Assembly: GCA_965234335.1 (NCBI GenBank)
Contig: OZ248430.1
Span: 1 to 64,000 of the forward strand
Reading direction: 5' to 3'
DNA: 64,000 nt
DNA from: Leadbetterella lacustris
GTDB taxonomy: Bacteria > Bacteroidota > Bacteroidia > Cytophagales > Spirosomataceae
Shown here: positions 17,101-26,050 of the stretch, piece by piece
Layout: each line of letters begins with the position of its first letter
Position numbering within the stretch: position 1 is the first letter of the stretch
Made by a program: the position numbers and the translations under genes
The notes under the pieces: model-generated
Told to the model about the DNA's origin: nothing
Databases searched by the model: none
Seen by the model: the letters and a program-made list of their open reading frames with translations, nothing else

Positions 17101-17390
17101 AACCTTCTACTTACTATTTGGAAGATGGTTCTTATTTCAGAATGAAAAACATTCAATTGAATTATTCATTGCCAAACACCCTTTTGAAAAGAGTAGGAAT
17201 TGGTTCGGCAACTGTATATGTGCAAGGGCAAAACTTGATTACAGCAACTAAATATACAGGTATTGATCCTGAAATAAATTTAAGAAATTCTACTGCAGGT
17301 ACTACCGGACAAGACCGTCACATTGGTGTTGATGAAGGTGCGTATCCCACCTTCAAGTCGTATGTATTAGGACTAAATTTATCATTTTAA
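14103..17390 (+). CDS. SusC/RagA-type TonB-linked outer membrane protein
   Basis: A 1095-residue outer-membrane importer. The signal peptide ends near residue 29 (SFA/Q). Residues 32-115 form the carboxypeptidase-regulatory-like beta domain. VVVTGYG near 113 is the usual SusC TonB-box/plug start. The plug runs to about 230 with the diagnostic LKDASAASIYGSRAGNG. The rest is the 22-strand barrel ending in an aromatic residue (SF). With the SusD lipoprotein 21 bases downstream it forms the lid-and-barrel complex for glycan, peptide or other oligomer uptake. No sigma/anti-sigma or hybrid regulator is adjacent, so regulation is unclear. Confidence 0.96.
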   Translation: MRKKLLLHCVSNQKWLVLVLVLVTHLSFAQKKITGKILDGDSNSGLPGATISIKGQTKGTATDVNGAFSIDANASDVLVISSIGYSTKEVTVGNQSVINVTLQLDSRALSEVVVTGYGSQSRKDITGAVATVDMKAVLAVPATNLAQAIQGRVAGVNVGTDNSPGGGVMVRIRGFGTVNDNSPLYVIDGTPTKGNLNTLNLNDIETMQVLKDASAASIYGSRAGNGVVIITTKRGKSGKPTFTYDTYYANQLPREGFDLANSQQYLDTFWRSFINANNTLVNGVATPNPGSTTLRYPSSVHFGNGATPVMPDYIVRSGGVNEGNPLADPSLYVRDLLNPSTRNLIQKTNKVGTNWFDEAFQPAMMQNHQIGVSGATEAARYSMSLNYFDQPGIMIHTGYKRYSLRANTEFNVNKRVRIGENIQVAYDETVQQRNGNQTENNPISFIYRQQPFIPVYDIKGNWGGTYSAGLDNSRNPIADLYTQKDNKLKNARFFGNAYMEVDILKNLTARSQFGMDYNQFNVRNFFPVDIQNAENAANNSFSQTNAFDWTWTWYNTLTYNKSFMDDKLKFNLIAGTESIKNYREFFSASRIRFASDDLENRYLDGGFAGTGSQTNSGSADNWSLASEFAKANFNLSDKYLLDLTVRRDRSSRFAPAFRTAIFPAFSAGWRISNESFMKDLTWLTDLKLRAGYGQTGNQEIGNYNAFAIFGTNVVQNFYDLGGTRNNPLQGYDRTQFSNPNAKWESTESIDLGFDAVLLKGKVDLSFDWFNRTTSDMLFPVEVQRSQGFAISPFQNIGEMRNKGIELGINYNGKAMNGDLSYSIGGQFSTYRNEVLKTDGNASTQYFGFTTRLPAMSVTQAGFPIASFFGYHIDGFIQTDEEGARLPSQFGGGINNKAGNFKFRDVNGDGRITAADREVIGSPHPDFTYGINATVSYKAFRLDLFGQGVQGNQIFNYVRYWTDFPTFAGNRSIRMVTQSWEPGKADAKLPILRSNDNISNQPSTYYLEDGSYFRMKNIQLNYSLPNTLLKRVGIGSATVYVQGQNLITATKYTGIDPEINLRNSTAGTTGQDRHIGVDEGAYPTFKSYVLGLNLSF

Positions 17391-17411
17391 ATCATAAATT
17401 AATTTTTAAAA

Positions 17412-19136
17412 ATGAAAAAAATATTTTCAATTTCGATCCTGTTTTCTTTACTGACGATAACATCGTGTACGGAAAATTTTTTAGATACTGCCCCTAAAGG
17501 TGTTCAATCTGTTGGTACTTTGTCTAATAAAGCAGGTGTTAACTATTTACTAGTGGGTGCTTATTCATTAATTGATGGTACTGGAACAAATAACACTGCG
17601 GGTTTCTCTTCATGGCATGGCTCTGCTGATAACTGGATTTACGGCGAGGTTTCCGCTGATAATGCCTACAAAGGAACTACTTCTGGTGATCAACCTGAAA
17701 TATCGTTTATAGAGCAGAAAAATATTTTGCCAGATAATACTCATTTTAGAGGTAAATGGTCGGCATGTTATGATGGAATAGCTCGCTCTAATGATGTTTT
17801 GTTGCTGATGGAAAAGGCCACTGATATGACGGCAACAGAGAAGGCCCAGGTAGCAGCAGAGGTTAGATTCTTAAGAGGGCACTATCATTTTGAATTAAAG
17901 AAAGTGTTTAATATGGTGCCTTATATCGATGAGAAAACCTATAACCCTGATGATTTTAACAGCACAAAACTACCAAATGATAAAGATATTTGGCCAAATA
18001 TAGAAGCTGATTTGAAAGCCGCTTATGATGTACTTCCCGTTAATCAGGCTCAACCGGGTCGTCCTACCAAATGGGCAGCGGGTGCTATGTTAGCTAAAGC
18101 TTATATGTTCCAACAAAAATTTGCCTTGGCCATGCCTATCCTTCAGGCTATTGTGGATAGTAAGAAGTATTCATTAATGCCAAAGTATCATGATAATTTT
18201 AGAGCTGTAACTAACAACAATGCTGAATCTGTGTTTTCTATTCAATTTTCTGTAAACGACGGTGCACCGGGCAATGAGAATGGAAATACAGGTGCAACAT
18301 TAAATTATCCGTCGTTTGGAGGTGTAACCACATGCTGTGGTTTTTACCAACCTTCCCAAAATTTGGTAAATTCATTTAAAACCGATGCCGATGGACTTCC
18401 TCTCCTAAAAACATTTAATGATGTAGATGTTAAGAATGACCAAGGGCTAAAGGTAACCGATGCATACACTCCTGATGCTGGTACTTTTGACCCTCGTTTA
18501 GACTGGACAGTTGGACGTAGAGGAATTACATTTTTGGATTGGGGTGTTCATACAGGAGCGGGTTATATTCGTGATCAAGCGTATGCAGGCCCTTATTCAC
18601 CGAAGAAACACTTGCCATATCGCTCAGATATTGGTATCAATACGGGACCTAATCCACGTTTGAATGCCAATAATTATAGATTGATTCGCTACTCTCATGT
18701 CCTGCTTATGTTGGCTGAATGTGAGATTGAGGTGGGCTCATTAGAAAAAGCACGTGAGTTAGTTAATCAGATAAGAAGACGTGCGGCAAATCCTGAAGGT
18801 TTTGTTATGGCATCGGACGGTAAACCTGCAGCCAATTATGTTGTCAAAGAATATTCTGCTCCATGGACAGACAAGGTGGCTGCAAGAGAAGCTACAAGGT
18901 TTGAAACAAGAATTGAGCTTGCTATGGAAGGTCATCGTTATTTTGACTTGGTTCGTTGGGGCATTGCTGATGTCACTTTGAATGCCTATTATGCCAAAGA
19001 AAAGGAAAAAAGAGCTTATTTTAATGGAGTTTCATTTATCAAAGGAAGACACGAATATTATCCAATTCCTTTGCAAGAGATTTTAAATAGTAAGCTTGCA
19101 GGTAAAGAAACGTTAAAGCAAAATCCTGGGTATTAA
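17412..19136 (+). CDS. SusD/RagB-type nutrient-binding lipoprotein
   Basis: A 574-residue surface lipoprotein. The signal peptide ends at the lipobox (TITSC, Cys19) and the N-terminal ENFLDT motif is classic SusD. Helical TPR-like repeats follow (LRGHYHFELKKVFN, KAYMFQQKFALA), and the C-terminal RAGB/SusD domain ends YYPIPLQEI. It caps the SusC barrel encoded just upstream and binds the substrate. The substrate is unknown, and there is no glycoside hydrolase in the operon, unlike a full polysaccharide-utilisation locus. A strong terminator follows. Confidence 0.96.
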   Translation: MKKIFSISILFSLLTITSCTENFLDTAPKGVQSVGTLSNKAGVNYLLVGAYSLIDGTGTNNTAGFSSWHGSADNWIYGEVSADNAYKGTTSGDQPEISFIEQKNILPDNTHFRGKWSACYDGIARSNDVLLLMEKATDMTATEKAQVAAEVRFLRGHYHFELKKVFNMVPYIDEKTYNPDDFNSTKLPNDKDIWPNIEADLKAAYDVLPVNQAQPGRPTKWAAGAMLAKAYMFQQKFALAMPILQAIVDSKKYSLMPKYHDNFRAVTNNNAESVFSIQFSVNDGAPGNENGNTGATLNYPSFGGVTTCCGFYQPSQNLVNSFKTDADGLPLLKTFNDVDVKNDQGLKVTDAYTPDAGTFDPRLDWTVGRRGITFLDWGVHTGAGYIRDQAYAGPYSPKKHLPYRSDIGINTGPNPRLNANNYRLIRYSHVLLMLAECEIEVGSLEKARELVNQIRRRAANPEGFVMASDGKPAANYVVKEYSAPWTDKVAAREATRFETRIELAMEGHRYFDLVRWGIADVTLNAYYAKEKEKRAYFNGVSFIKGRHEYYPIPLQEILNSKLAGKETLKQNPGY

Positions 19137-19165
19137 TTCCTGTAGGTTCTTGTTTTAATTTTTTT

Positions 19166-19199
19166 AAAATGGATTGGTATTTTACCAGTCCATTTTTTT
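19166..19199 (+). terminator. Rho-independent terminator after SusD
   Basis: AAAATGGATTGGT and ACCAGTCCATTTT pair with one G-T around ATTTT, followed by a T run. It lies 30 bases after the SusD stop. Confidence 0.8.
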
Positions 19200-19983
19200 G
19201 TACCATACATACCATTTTTCTAATCGCTTAAGTCCTCAAGGAGCCATATAGCGGAAATCCTTAGCCGATAGCAAGGGTGTTTATTGTGAGGTAAAACAGG
19301 AATTGCCCTGCTAAAAAGCTTAAGGGAAAATTGGGAATCGACGAATAAAAATAAGATAGAGGGCGGTATAAGCGGCTTATTTGACCATATATAGGGATGT
19401 TTAATAGCTAAATTTAATTTTGGATAGTAAATCTTACATTTTCGAGAGAAGAAAAATGGGTTTACTAGGGGGGGCTAAAATAGACAGTAGTAGTCGCCGA
19501 GCGAAATGTTCAATCAAAAGCTTTATATAGAAGTCACGGGAACGTCCGTTGACTAGCTCGTAGTAGTGAGCCACTTCTTTCCCTGTGAGTGACTTTTGGT
19601 TCCGTATTTCAGACAAATATTTTTTTGAAAATCTTGATCCAGGCAGAATTTTGGTTTTGCACCAAAAAAGGCTAAAAAAGTAATCCAAAGAAAATAATAT
19701 TTGAAATTATTGGATACTTTATTTTTCATAGTACAATAAAACACCACACTAACGTTCGCCCAGTTCAAAATTAGAATTTCCTTAGAGGCCAACAAAACGC
19801 CTTTATTGTTTGTTAACTTTGCAAGGTCAGTAAAGTATTGCTATCGAAGGCTTTCTTGAAACTAATGCAGGTAGTTGAGGTTTTTTTTAAAGTACCTTCG
19901 TTTATTGTTTTTACATTTCGGTTTACAATTGCATCTGAAATTGCAAATATTTTAGGGATTTACAGAATAACCAAAGAAAAATA
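19200..19983. other. Long gene-free stretch between SusD and the efflux operon
   Basis: About 780 bases. Two overlapping minus-strand frames (19434-19688 and 19553-19795) start within low-complexity DNA and look like no known protein. The segment 19210-19400 is less AT-rich than its surroundings and might be a decayed gene or a structured RNA, but I can name neither. A TAnnTTTG box at 19814-19821 may serve the efflux operon, giving a leader of about 160 bases. Confidence 0.4.
19814..19821 (+). promoter_or_regulatory. Possible -7 box of the RND efflux operon
   Basis: TAACTTTG fits TAnnTTTG. It lies about 160 bases before the TTG start at 19984, implying a long leader. Weak on its own. Confidence 0.3.
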
Positions 19984-20277
19984 TTGAAAAATAATTTGAG
20001 GATTGTATTGTTCTTAATTTTCGTTTGCTGGTGTGTTGATGCTACCAAAATCAATACTATTTTTGAATTTTCAGAAACCTGTCAAAGTTCTCCAGTAGAT
20101 TCATCTGAGGACGAAAAGCAAAAAGACTTTGAAGTGAAATACAATTCCAAGATAAAAAATATTGTTTTTCTGCCATTTTTTGCTGGGCCGTCTGATCTAA
20201 ATTATTACACTGGCATTTTATTTATTCATAATGTTTGCATTGAAGTAAACGCCCCCCCTCCCGACAACCAAGCCTAA
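19984..20277 (+). CDS. Small exported protein preceding the RND efflux genes
   Basis: A 97-residue protein of unknown family with a TTG start. Residues 1-22 look like a signal peptide (charged, then IVLFLIFVCWCV). The middle is charged (SSEDEKQKDFEVK), then a hydrophobic FLPFFAGP follows, and the end is Pro-rich: NAPPPDNQA. I recall similar short exported proteins with a PPPD-type tail near Bacteroidota efflux genes but cannot name the family. It has three cysteines. The membrane-fusion gene follows after 75 bases on the same strand. Confidence 0.6.
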   Translation: MKNNLRIVLFLIFVCWCVDATKINTIFEFSETCQSSPVDSSEDEKQKDFEVKYNSKIKNIVFLPFFAGPSDLNYYTGILFIHNVCIEVNAPPPDNQA

Positions 20278-20352
20278 TCTTTCGATTTCGTTTTTTTAAT
20301 CCTTCATGCCGAAATGACCATTTCTCAGTTTGGCCATAAATCACTGTGTAAA

Positions 20353-21480
20353 ATGAACAAACTTCCAATTTTACTGGGGTGTTGCTTATTTATATTTTCA
20401 TGTAAAAAAGAAAACAGCCAGAATAACGAAAAAATAGAAAAATATCCTGTAACAACCCCAGTGCAGGTTTCACCCAATGTCAACGTCGATTATGTAACCG
20501 AAATAAGCGGAATTCAAAACGTTGAGATCAGGTCTCGAATTAAGGGGTATCTCGACAAGGTCCTTGTAGACGAAGGTAAATACGTAAAAAAGGGCCAAGT
20601 GATGTTCACTATTTATAACCCCGAGTTGAAGGAGTATTTGGCCAAAGCCTCTGCGGTTTTGAAGAGTATTTCCACAGAGCTCAAAGATGCCGACTTACAG
20701 CTGGCCAATGTCAAGCGGTTGGTAGAGAAAAATGTGGTTTCTACCACAGAGTTAGAATTGGCCAAAAACAAAGTAGAGATGATCAAGGCCAAGTTGGAGG
20801 AAGCCAAAGCGGAACAGGCTTCTGCACAAATCCAAACGACTTATACACAAATAAGAGCTCCTTTTGGTGGTATTGTTAGTAGAATTCCCAATAAAATAGG
20901 AACACTCGTAGAAGACGGCACACTGCTTACCACTGTTTCAAACAACGAGCAGGTATTTGCTTATTTTGATGTTTCCGAAAAAGAATATCTAAATTATATG
21001 AAATCGCTTAGCGATGCCTCGCTGCACGCCAACGAAGCTACGCTCATATTGGCCAATGACGACATACACACCGAGAAAGGTATTGTAGAAACCACAGAAG
21101 GACAAATAGACCCCAATACAGGTAATATTGCGTTTCGGGCAAGATTTAAAAATCCCAAGTTGATTATAAAAAATGGTGCAAGTGGTAAGGTAAGGTTGTT
21201 GAAGCGTTTTCAAAATGCCACCATAATTCCACAGAAGTCCACTTTCGAGATTCAGGATAGAACCTACGTATTTGTGTTGAATGCCAAAAACGAAATCAAG
21301 ACAAGGGCGGTGAGCATTAATGCGAGAATACCGCATTTCTTCATTATCAATAATGGTCTTTCTTTAACGGATAGAATTATTTTTGAAGGTGTACAAAACC
21401 TTAAAGATGGCATGATAATCAAGCCGGAACTTGTGAACCTTATGGACGAATACAATAAACTTAACAAAATTCAACCATAA
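20353..21480 (+). CDS. RND efflux periplasmic adaptor (membrane fusion lipoprotein)
   Basis: A 375-residue adaptor of AcrA/MexA type. Starting at ATG 20353 gives a lipoprotein signal with lipobox IFSC (Cys17). The frame extends up to 20314 but then the signal would be buried. After it come the barrel-sandwich (lipoyl) half-motif GYLDKVLVDEGKYVKKGQVM, a coiled-coil hairpin of about 70 residues, the second lipoyl half (TYTQIRAPFGGIVSR) and the beta-barrel. It links the inner-membrane pump and the outer-membrane channel encoded directly downstream. Confidence 0.93.
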   Translation: MNKLPILLGCCLFIFSCKKENSQNNEKIEKYPVTTPVQVSPNVNVDYVTEISGIQNVEIRSRIKGYLDKVLVDEGKYVKKGQVMFTIYNPELKEYLAKASAVLKSISTELKDADLQLANVKRLVEKNVVSTTELELAKNKVEMIKAKLEEAKAEQASAQIQTTYTQIRAPFGGIVSRIPNKIGTLVEDGTLLTTVSNNEQVFAYFDVSEKEYLNYMKSLSDASLHANEATLILANDDIHTEKGIVETTEGQIDPNTGNIAFRARFKNPKLIIKNGASGKVRLLKRFQNATIIPQKSTFEIQDRTYVFVLNAKNEIKTRAVSINARIPHFFIINNGLSLTDRIIFEGVQNLKDGMIIKPELVNLMDEYNKLNKIQP

Positions 21481-21482
21481 GT

Positions 21483-24400
21483 ATGTTTACTCAATTTATC
21501 AATAGACCAATTCTTTCATTGGTCATATCTATATTTATAGTGTTACTGGGGCTTTTGGCTATGTTTAGCCTTCCCATTACGCAATACCCCGATATTGCCC
21601 CGCCTGCGGTTGCTGTAACTACCAAATACACCGGAGCCAATGCTGAAGTTTGTTCAAAAGCTGTAGTTATGCCACTGGAAAGAGCCATAAATGGTGTCCC
21701 GGGCATGACTTATATGACGAGTGTTTCAGGAAACGATGGAACGAGTATCATACAAGTATATTTTGAAGTGGGAACAGACCCAGATGTTGCGGCTGTGAAT
21801 GTTCAGAACCGGGTAACCACCGTCTTAGACGAACTCCCAGAAGAAGTAATAAAGGCAGGTGTATCTACAGAAAAAGAGGTAAACAGTATGCTCATGTACA
21901 TCAACCTCATCAGTGAAGATTCTACTGTGGATGAGAAATTCATTTACAATTTTGCTGATATCAACGTGCTAGCCGAGTTAAAGCGGATAGACGGTGTAGG
22001 CTTTGTAGACATTATGGGTTCTCGTGAATATGCCATGCGTATCTGGCTCAAACCCAATCAAATGGACGCCTACAACATTTCTGCTGAAGATATCTCGAAT
22101 GCTTTGAGGCAACAGAACGTGGAGGCCGCACCAGGAAAGATTGGTGAAAGCTCGGGCCGAACACCGCAGGCTATGCAGTATGTATTGCGTTACACCGGCA
22201 AAATGACCGATAAAACCCAATACGAAAATGTGGTAATCAAAGTTACAGATTCGGGCGAAATGCTCCGTTTAAAGGATATAGCCGACATAGAATTTGGTTC
22301 GCTAGACTACGACGTATTGTCTAAAGAAAACGGCAAGCCATCGGCGGCTATTGTGTTAAAACAAAGACCCGGCTCTAATGCATCCGAAGTTATCCAGAAC
22401 ATCAAGGACCGCTTGGACTTCCTCAAAAGCAGTTCCTTCCCTCCAGGCATGACCTATACTATCAGTTATGACGTTTCTAGATTTCTTGATGCGAGTATAG
22501 ATGAGGTCTTGAAGACGCTTATTGAGGCCTTTATTTTGGTGGCATTGGTGGTTTTTCTTTTTTTGCAAGATTTCAGATCTACCATTATTCCTATTTTGGC
22601 CGTGCCCGTTTCATTGGTCGGTACCTTCGCATTTATGCAGCTTTTTGGCTTTTCGATTAACCTCTTAACGCTTTTTGCCTTGGTTTTGGCTATAGGTATT
22701 GTGGTAGATAATGCCATAGTGGTAGTGGAGGCTGTTCATGCCAAAATGGAAGAAAAACATCTTAACCCCAAAGAGGCCACCATTGAGTCTATGTCAGAAA
22801 TCAGCGGAGCCATTGTAGCCATCACTTTGGTTATGTCTGCCGTGTTTATACCTGTGGCCTTTTTGAGTGGTCCAGTAGGGGTGTTTTACCGACAGTTTTC
22901 CATAACCATGGCCATATCTATAGTGATTTCGGGAGTAAATGCCCTTACACTTACTCCTGCTTTGTGTGCTATTTTGTTGAAAAATAACCATTTGCAGCCT
23001 AAAAATAAGAATTGGCTGAGTAGATTTTTCGATAAGTTCAACAAGGGCTATGATCGACTTTCCGATAAATACAAATCTATTTTAGAACTTATCGTCAATA
23101 GACGAATGATTACTTTTGGTATTCTACTCGTCTTTGCGTTGGGTAGTTGGGGAGTTGGTTCGGTGCTACCTACGGGTTTCATTCCCACCGAAGACCAAGG
23201 AACTATTTATGTCAATGTAACCACTCCGGCGGGTGCCACCTTGGAGCGAACGGAGTCTGTTATGAACGAAATAGACAAAATTGCTCAAAAAATTGATGCC
23301 GTAGAGTCTATTTCTAGCTTGGCGGGATTTAGTATGATGACCGACGGTGCAGGGGCCTCGTTTGGTATGAGTACCATCAACTTGAAGCCATGGGATAAAC
23401 GAAATGGAACAGCTGAGGATGTCATAGAAACCTTGTCACAAAAAACTGCCCATATCAAAGAAGCTGCAATTCAGTTTTTTCCACCTCCTGCTGTACCGGG
23501 TTTTGGCAATGCCAGTGGTTTTGAGCTGCGTTTGTTAGACAAAACGGGTTCGGGTAATTTACAATACACGGCTCAGGTAACAGAGAAATTTATGACTGCA
23601 CTAAAAGCCCGCCCTGAAATCAAGGAGGTTTTTTCTAGCTTCAACCCCAATTTTCCGCAATACATGATTCATGTTGACCAAGCCGTGGCGGCTCAAAAGG
23701 GTATTTCGGTAGATGCGGCGATGAGTAACTTACAATCACTCATAGGTAGCTATTATACAACCAACTTTATACTTTATGGCCAAATGTATAAGGTAATGTT
23801 ACAAGCCGATCCGAAGTACAGGGCACTTCCCGAAGATATTCTCAAACTCCGAATTAAGAATAAGAATGGCGAAATGGTGCCTTATGGAATCTTTAGTAGA
23901 ATCGAACGGGTTTACGGCCCCGAGCAACTCACCAGATACAACATGTATGTATCGGCCATGATCAACGGCGAGCCAGCAGATGGGTATTCAAGTGGAGATG
24001 CCATTGCTGCAGTAGAGGACTTGGCCAAAACTACATTGCCAAGAGGTTTTACTTTCGAATGGTCAGGTATGACACGTGAGGAGGTAATGTCCGGCGGTCA
24101 GGTGTTTTATATATTTTTGCTGTGTTTGGTATTTGTATATCTTTTGCTATCAGCACAGTATGAAAGTTTCCTCCTGCCGTTGCCAGTCCTTTTCTCTTTA
24201 CCGGTGGGTGTATTTGGTTCTTTATTCCTGCTTTATCTTTTCGGTTTAGAAAACAACATTTATGCTCAAGTCGCAATGGTTATGCTCATTGGACTACTTG
24301 GCAAAAATGCCATTCTTATTATAGAATTTGCTGTACTTAAACGCAAGGAAGGCCGCACCGTTATGCAGGCAGCCATGGAGGGTGCTATGGCTCGTTTCCG

Positions 24401-24602
24401 CCCGATTTTGATGACTTCTTTTGCATTTATAGCAGGTCTTATTCCGCTCATGTTTGCATCAGGGGCAGGTGCTATAGGCAACAAAACTATCGGTACTGCC
24501 GCAGCAGGCGGTATGTTGTTCGGTACAGTATTCGGAGTTTTGGTAATTCCCGGTTTGTATGTGATTTTTCAGAGTTTTACCAAGAAAACCAAATCAAGCT
24601 AA
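21483..24602 (+). CDS. RND multidrug efflux transporter, HAE1/AcrB family
   Basis: A 1039-residue proton-driven inner-membrane pump with 12 predicted membrane helices and two large periplasmic loops. The proton-relay segment in TM4 reads IGIVVDNAIVVVE: the first Asp of the AcrB Asp407-Asp408 pair is kept and the second position is Asn, as I recall for Bacteroidota relatives. Other signatures are GNDGTSIIQVYFEVGTD in the porter domain and GLLGKNAILIIEFA in TM10. It starts two bases after the adaptor stop and overlaps the outer-membrane gene by one base, so it is one operon. Substrates are unknown; hydrophobic drugs are likely from the subgroup. Confidence 0.95.
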   Translation: MFTQFINRPILSLVISIFIVLLGLLAMFSLPITQYPDIAPPAVAVTTKYTGANAEVCSKAVVMPLERAINGVPGMTYMTSVSGNDGTSIIQVYFEVGTDPDVAAVNVQNRVTTVLDELPEEVIKAGVSTEKEVNSMLMYINLISEDSTVDEKFIYNFADINVLAELKRIDGVGFVDIMGSREYAMRIWLKPNQMDAYNISAEDISNALRQQNVEAAPGKIGESSGRTPQAMQYVLRYTGKMTDKTQYENVVIKVTDSGEMLRLKDIADIEFGSLDYDVLSKENGKPSAAIVLKQRPGSNASEVIQNIKDRLDFLKSSSFPPGMTYTISYDVSRFLDASIDEVLKTLIEAFILVALVVFLFLQDFRSTIIPILAVPVSLVGTFAFMQLFGFSINLLTLFALVLAIGIVVDNAIVVVEAVHAKMEEKHLNPKEATIESMSEISGAIVAITLVMSAVFIPVAFLSGPVGVFYRQFSITMAISIVISGVNALTLTPALCAILLKNNHLQPKNKNWLSRFFDKFNKGYDRLSDKYKSILELIVNRRMITFGILLVFALGSWGVGSVLPTGFIPTEDQGTIYVNVTTPAGATLERTESVMNEIDKIAQKIDAVESISSLAGFSMMTDGAGASFGMSTINLKPWDKRNGTAEDVIETLSQKTAHIKEAAIQFFPPPAVPGFGNASGFELRLLDKTGSGNLQYTAQVTEKFMTALKARPEIKEVFSSFNPNFPQYMIHVDQAVAAQKGISVDAAMSNLQSLIGSYYTTNFILYGQMYKVMLQADPKYRALPEDILKLRIKNKNGEMVPYGIFSRIERVYGPEQLTRYNMYVSAMINGEPADGYSSGDAIAAVEDLAKTTLPRGFTFEWSGMTREEVMSGGQVFYIFLLCLVFVYLLLSAQYESFLLPLPVLFSLPVGVFGSLFLLYLFGLENNIYAQVAMVMLIGLLGKNAILIIEFAVLKRKEGRTVMQAAMEGAMARFRPILMTSFAFIAGLIPLMFASGAGAIGNKTIGTAAAGGMLFGTVFGVLVIPGLYVIFQSFTKKTKSS

Positions 24603-26050
24603 TGAAAATGAATAGAATATATATTGTTAATGGCTTGCTGTGTCTTTTGGCGGTATCGTCTTGCAAACTGCCGAAGGCTAGCATTGAACCAGCTAAATCT
24701 CTAACATTACCGGCTACGTTCTTGGTGGAATCAGATTCTAGCAAGCGTACACCTATGACCATTGGCAAGAGCTTTTTTACAGAGCCAGGGCTTAGGACCC
24801 TTATAGATACCGCAGTGGTCAATGCCTTTGATATTCAAGATGCCTTGGCACGTGTAGAAATGGCCCGAGCAGGGGTTAGACTAAATACAGGCCTAGACAA
24901 ACCTACCATAGACGGGCTCTTGAGTTTAGGTCAGCGGAGATTCGGTGATTTTACGATAGATGGGGTGGGTAATTACGACACGAAGTTTTCCACCAATTTA
25001 TCAGACAGACAAAGGATACCATCACCTATTGTACCCGATTTGCTGATTGGCCTACAGTCGAGCTGGGAGATTGACCTTTGGGGAAAGCTCAAAAATCAGA
25101 AAAAGTCTGCCATAGAGAAAATGTTGGTTTCTGAGGAATACAAAAATTTGGTAACTACCCAATTGGTTTCTGACATTGCCTCTGCGTATTATGAGCTCAT
25201 AGTGAAAGACAATGAATTGATTTTTCTAGATGAAAACATCGCTTTGCAGTCGCGGGGTTTAGGTATTATTGAGGTTTTGAAGCAATCGGGTCAGGCCAAT
25301 CAGTTGGCTATAGATTTGTTTAAAGGTCAACTTTTGGCCTCTCAAACTATCAAAAAACAGGTGGAGCTGGAGATTATACTTTTGGAAAATAAGATTAATC
25401 TTTTGGTAGGCCGTTTTCCTCAAAAAATCAATCGCCCCATCATTGAATTAAATCAGCTCAACTTGCCTAAGTTCAATGCCGGCATTCCATCGTCAATGAT
25501 GCTCAATAGACCTGATTTACGTATGGCCGAGCGTGAATTGTTGATCAGCAAAGCAGACCTAGAGGTGGCTAGATTAGCTTTTTATCCGAATCTCAACCTC
25601 ACCGCTGGTCTTGGTTTGCAAGCCTTCAGGCCTTCGGTTATATTGAATCCCGGTTCTTTGGCGGCCAATACTTTTGGCAGTTTGTTGTCGCCATGGATCA
25701 ACCGTAGGGTTTTAGAAGCTGAACTTATGGCCTCAAAAGCTTCCCAGAAGATGGCCTATATCAATTATGACAAAACGGTACTCACTGCATTTACAGAAGT
25801 AAATACTAGTCTGAATACTATAGACAACCTAACGGAACAATTTGGACTCAAGCTAGAGGAGGTGGAAGTTTTGAGAAGTTCTATTCAAGCCTCCAACGAA
25901 TTATACAGATCAGGGAGGGCTACGTACTTGGAGGTAGTAACGGCCCAAAAAAATGCTTTGCAGTCACAAATAGAACTGACTAACGTGCGGAAAGACCAAA
26001 TAAATGCCATCATTGGTTTGTATAGGTCGCTCGGAGGTGGTTGGCAGTGA
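24602..26050 (+). CDS. Outer-membrane efflux lipoprotein, NodT/OprM type
   Basis: A 482-residue TolC-fold channel. It has a signal peptide with lipobox VSSC (Cys21) and two OEP repeats. The helical barrel is marked by SSWEIDLWGKLKNQKKSA in the first half and by LNRPDLRMAERELL and AFYPNLNLTAGLG in the second, then SNELYRSGRATYLEV near the end. It completes the tripartite pump with the adaptor and AcrB-like genes. ATG overlaps the pump's TAA by one base. Confidence 0.94.
   Translation: MKMNRIYIVNGLLCLLAVSSCKLPKASIEPAKSLTLPATFLVESDSSKRTPMTIGKSFFTEPGLRTLIDTAVVNAFDIQDALARVEMARAGVRLNTGLDKPTIDGLLSLGQRRFGDFTIDGVGNYDTKFSTNLSDRQRIPSPIVPDLLIGLQSSWEIDLWGKLKNQKKSAIEKMLVSEEYKNLVTTQLVSDIASAYYELIVKDNELIFLDENIALQSRGLGIIEVLKQSGQANQLAIDLFKGQLLASQTIKKQVELEIILLENKINLLVGRFPQKINRPIIELNQLNLPKFNAGIPSSMMLNRPDLRMAERELLISKADLEVARLAFYPNLNLTAGLGLQAFRPSVILNPGSLAANTFGSLLSPWINRRVLEAELMASKASQKMAYINYDKTVLTAFTEVNTSLNTIDNLTEQFGLKLEEVEVLRSSIQASNELYRSGRATYLEVVTAQKNALQSQIELTNVRKDQINAIIGLYRSLGGGWQ

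Noticed and set aside
19434..19795. Two overlapping minus-strand frames of 80-84 codons.
   Set aside because: They have different frames over the same bases, no domain, and no start signal.
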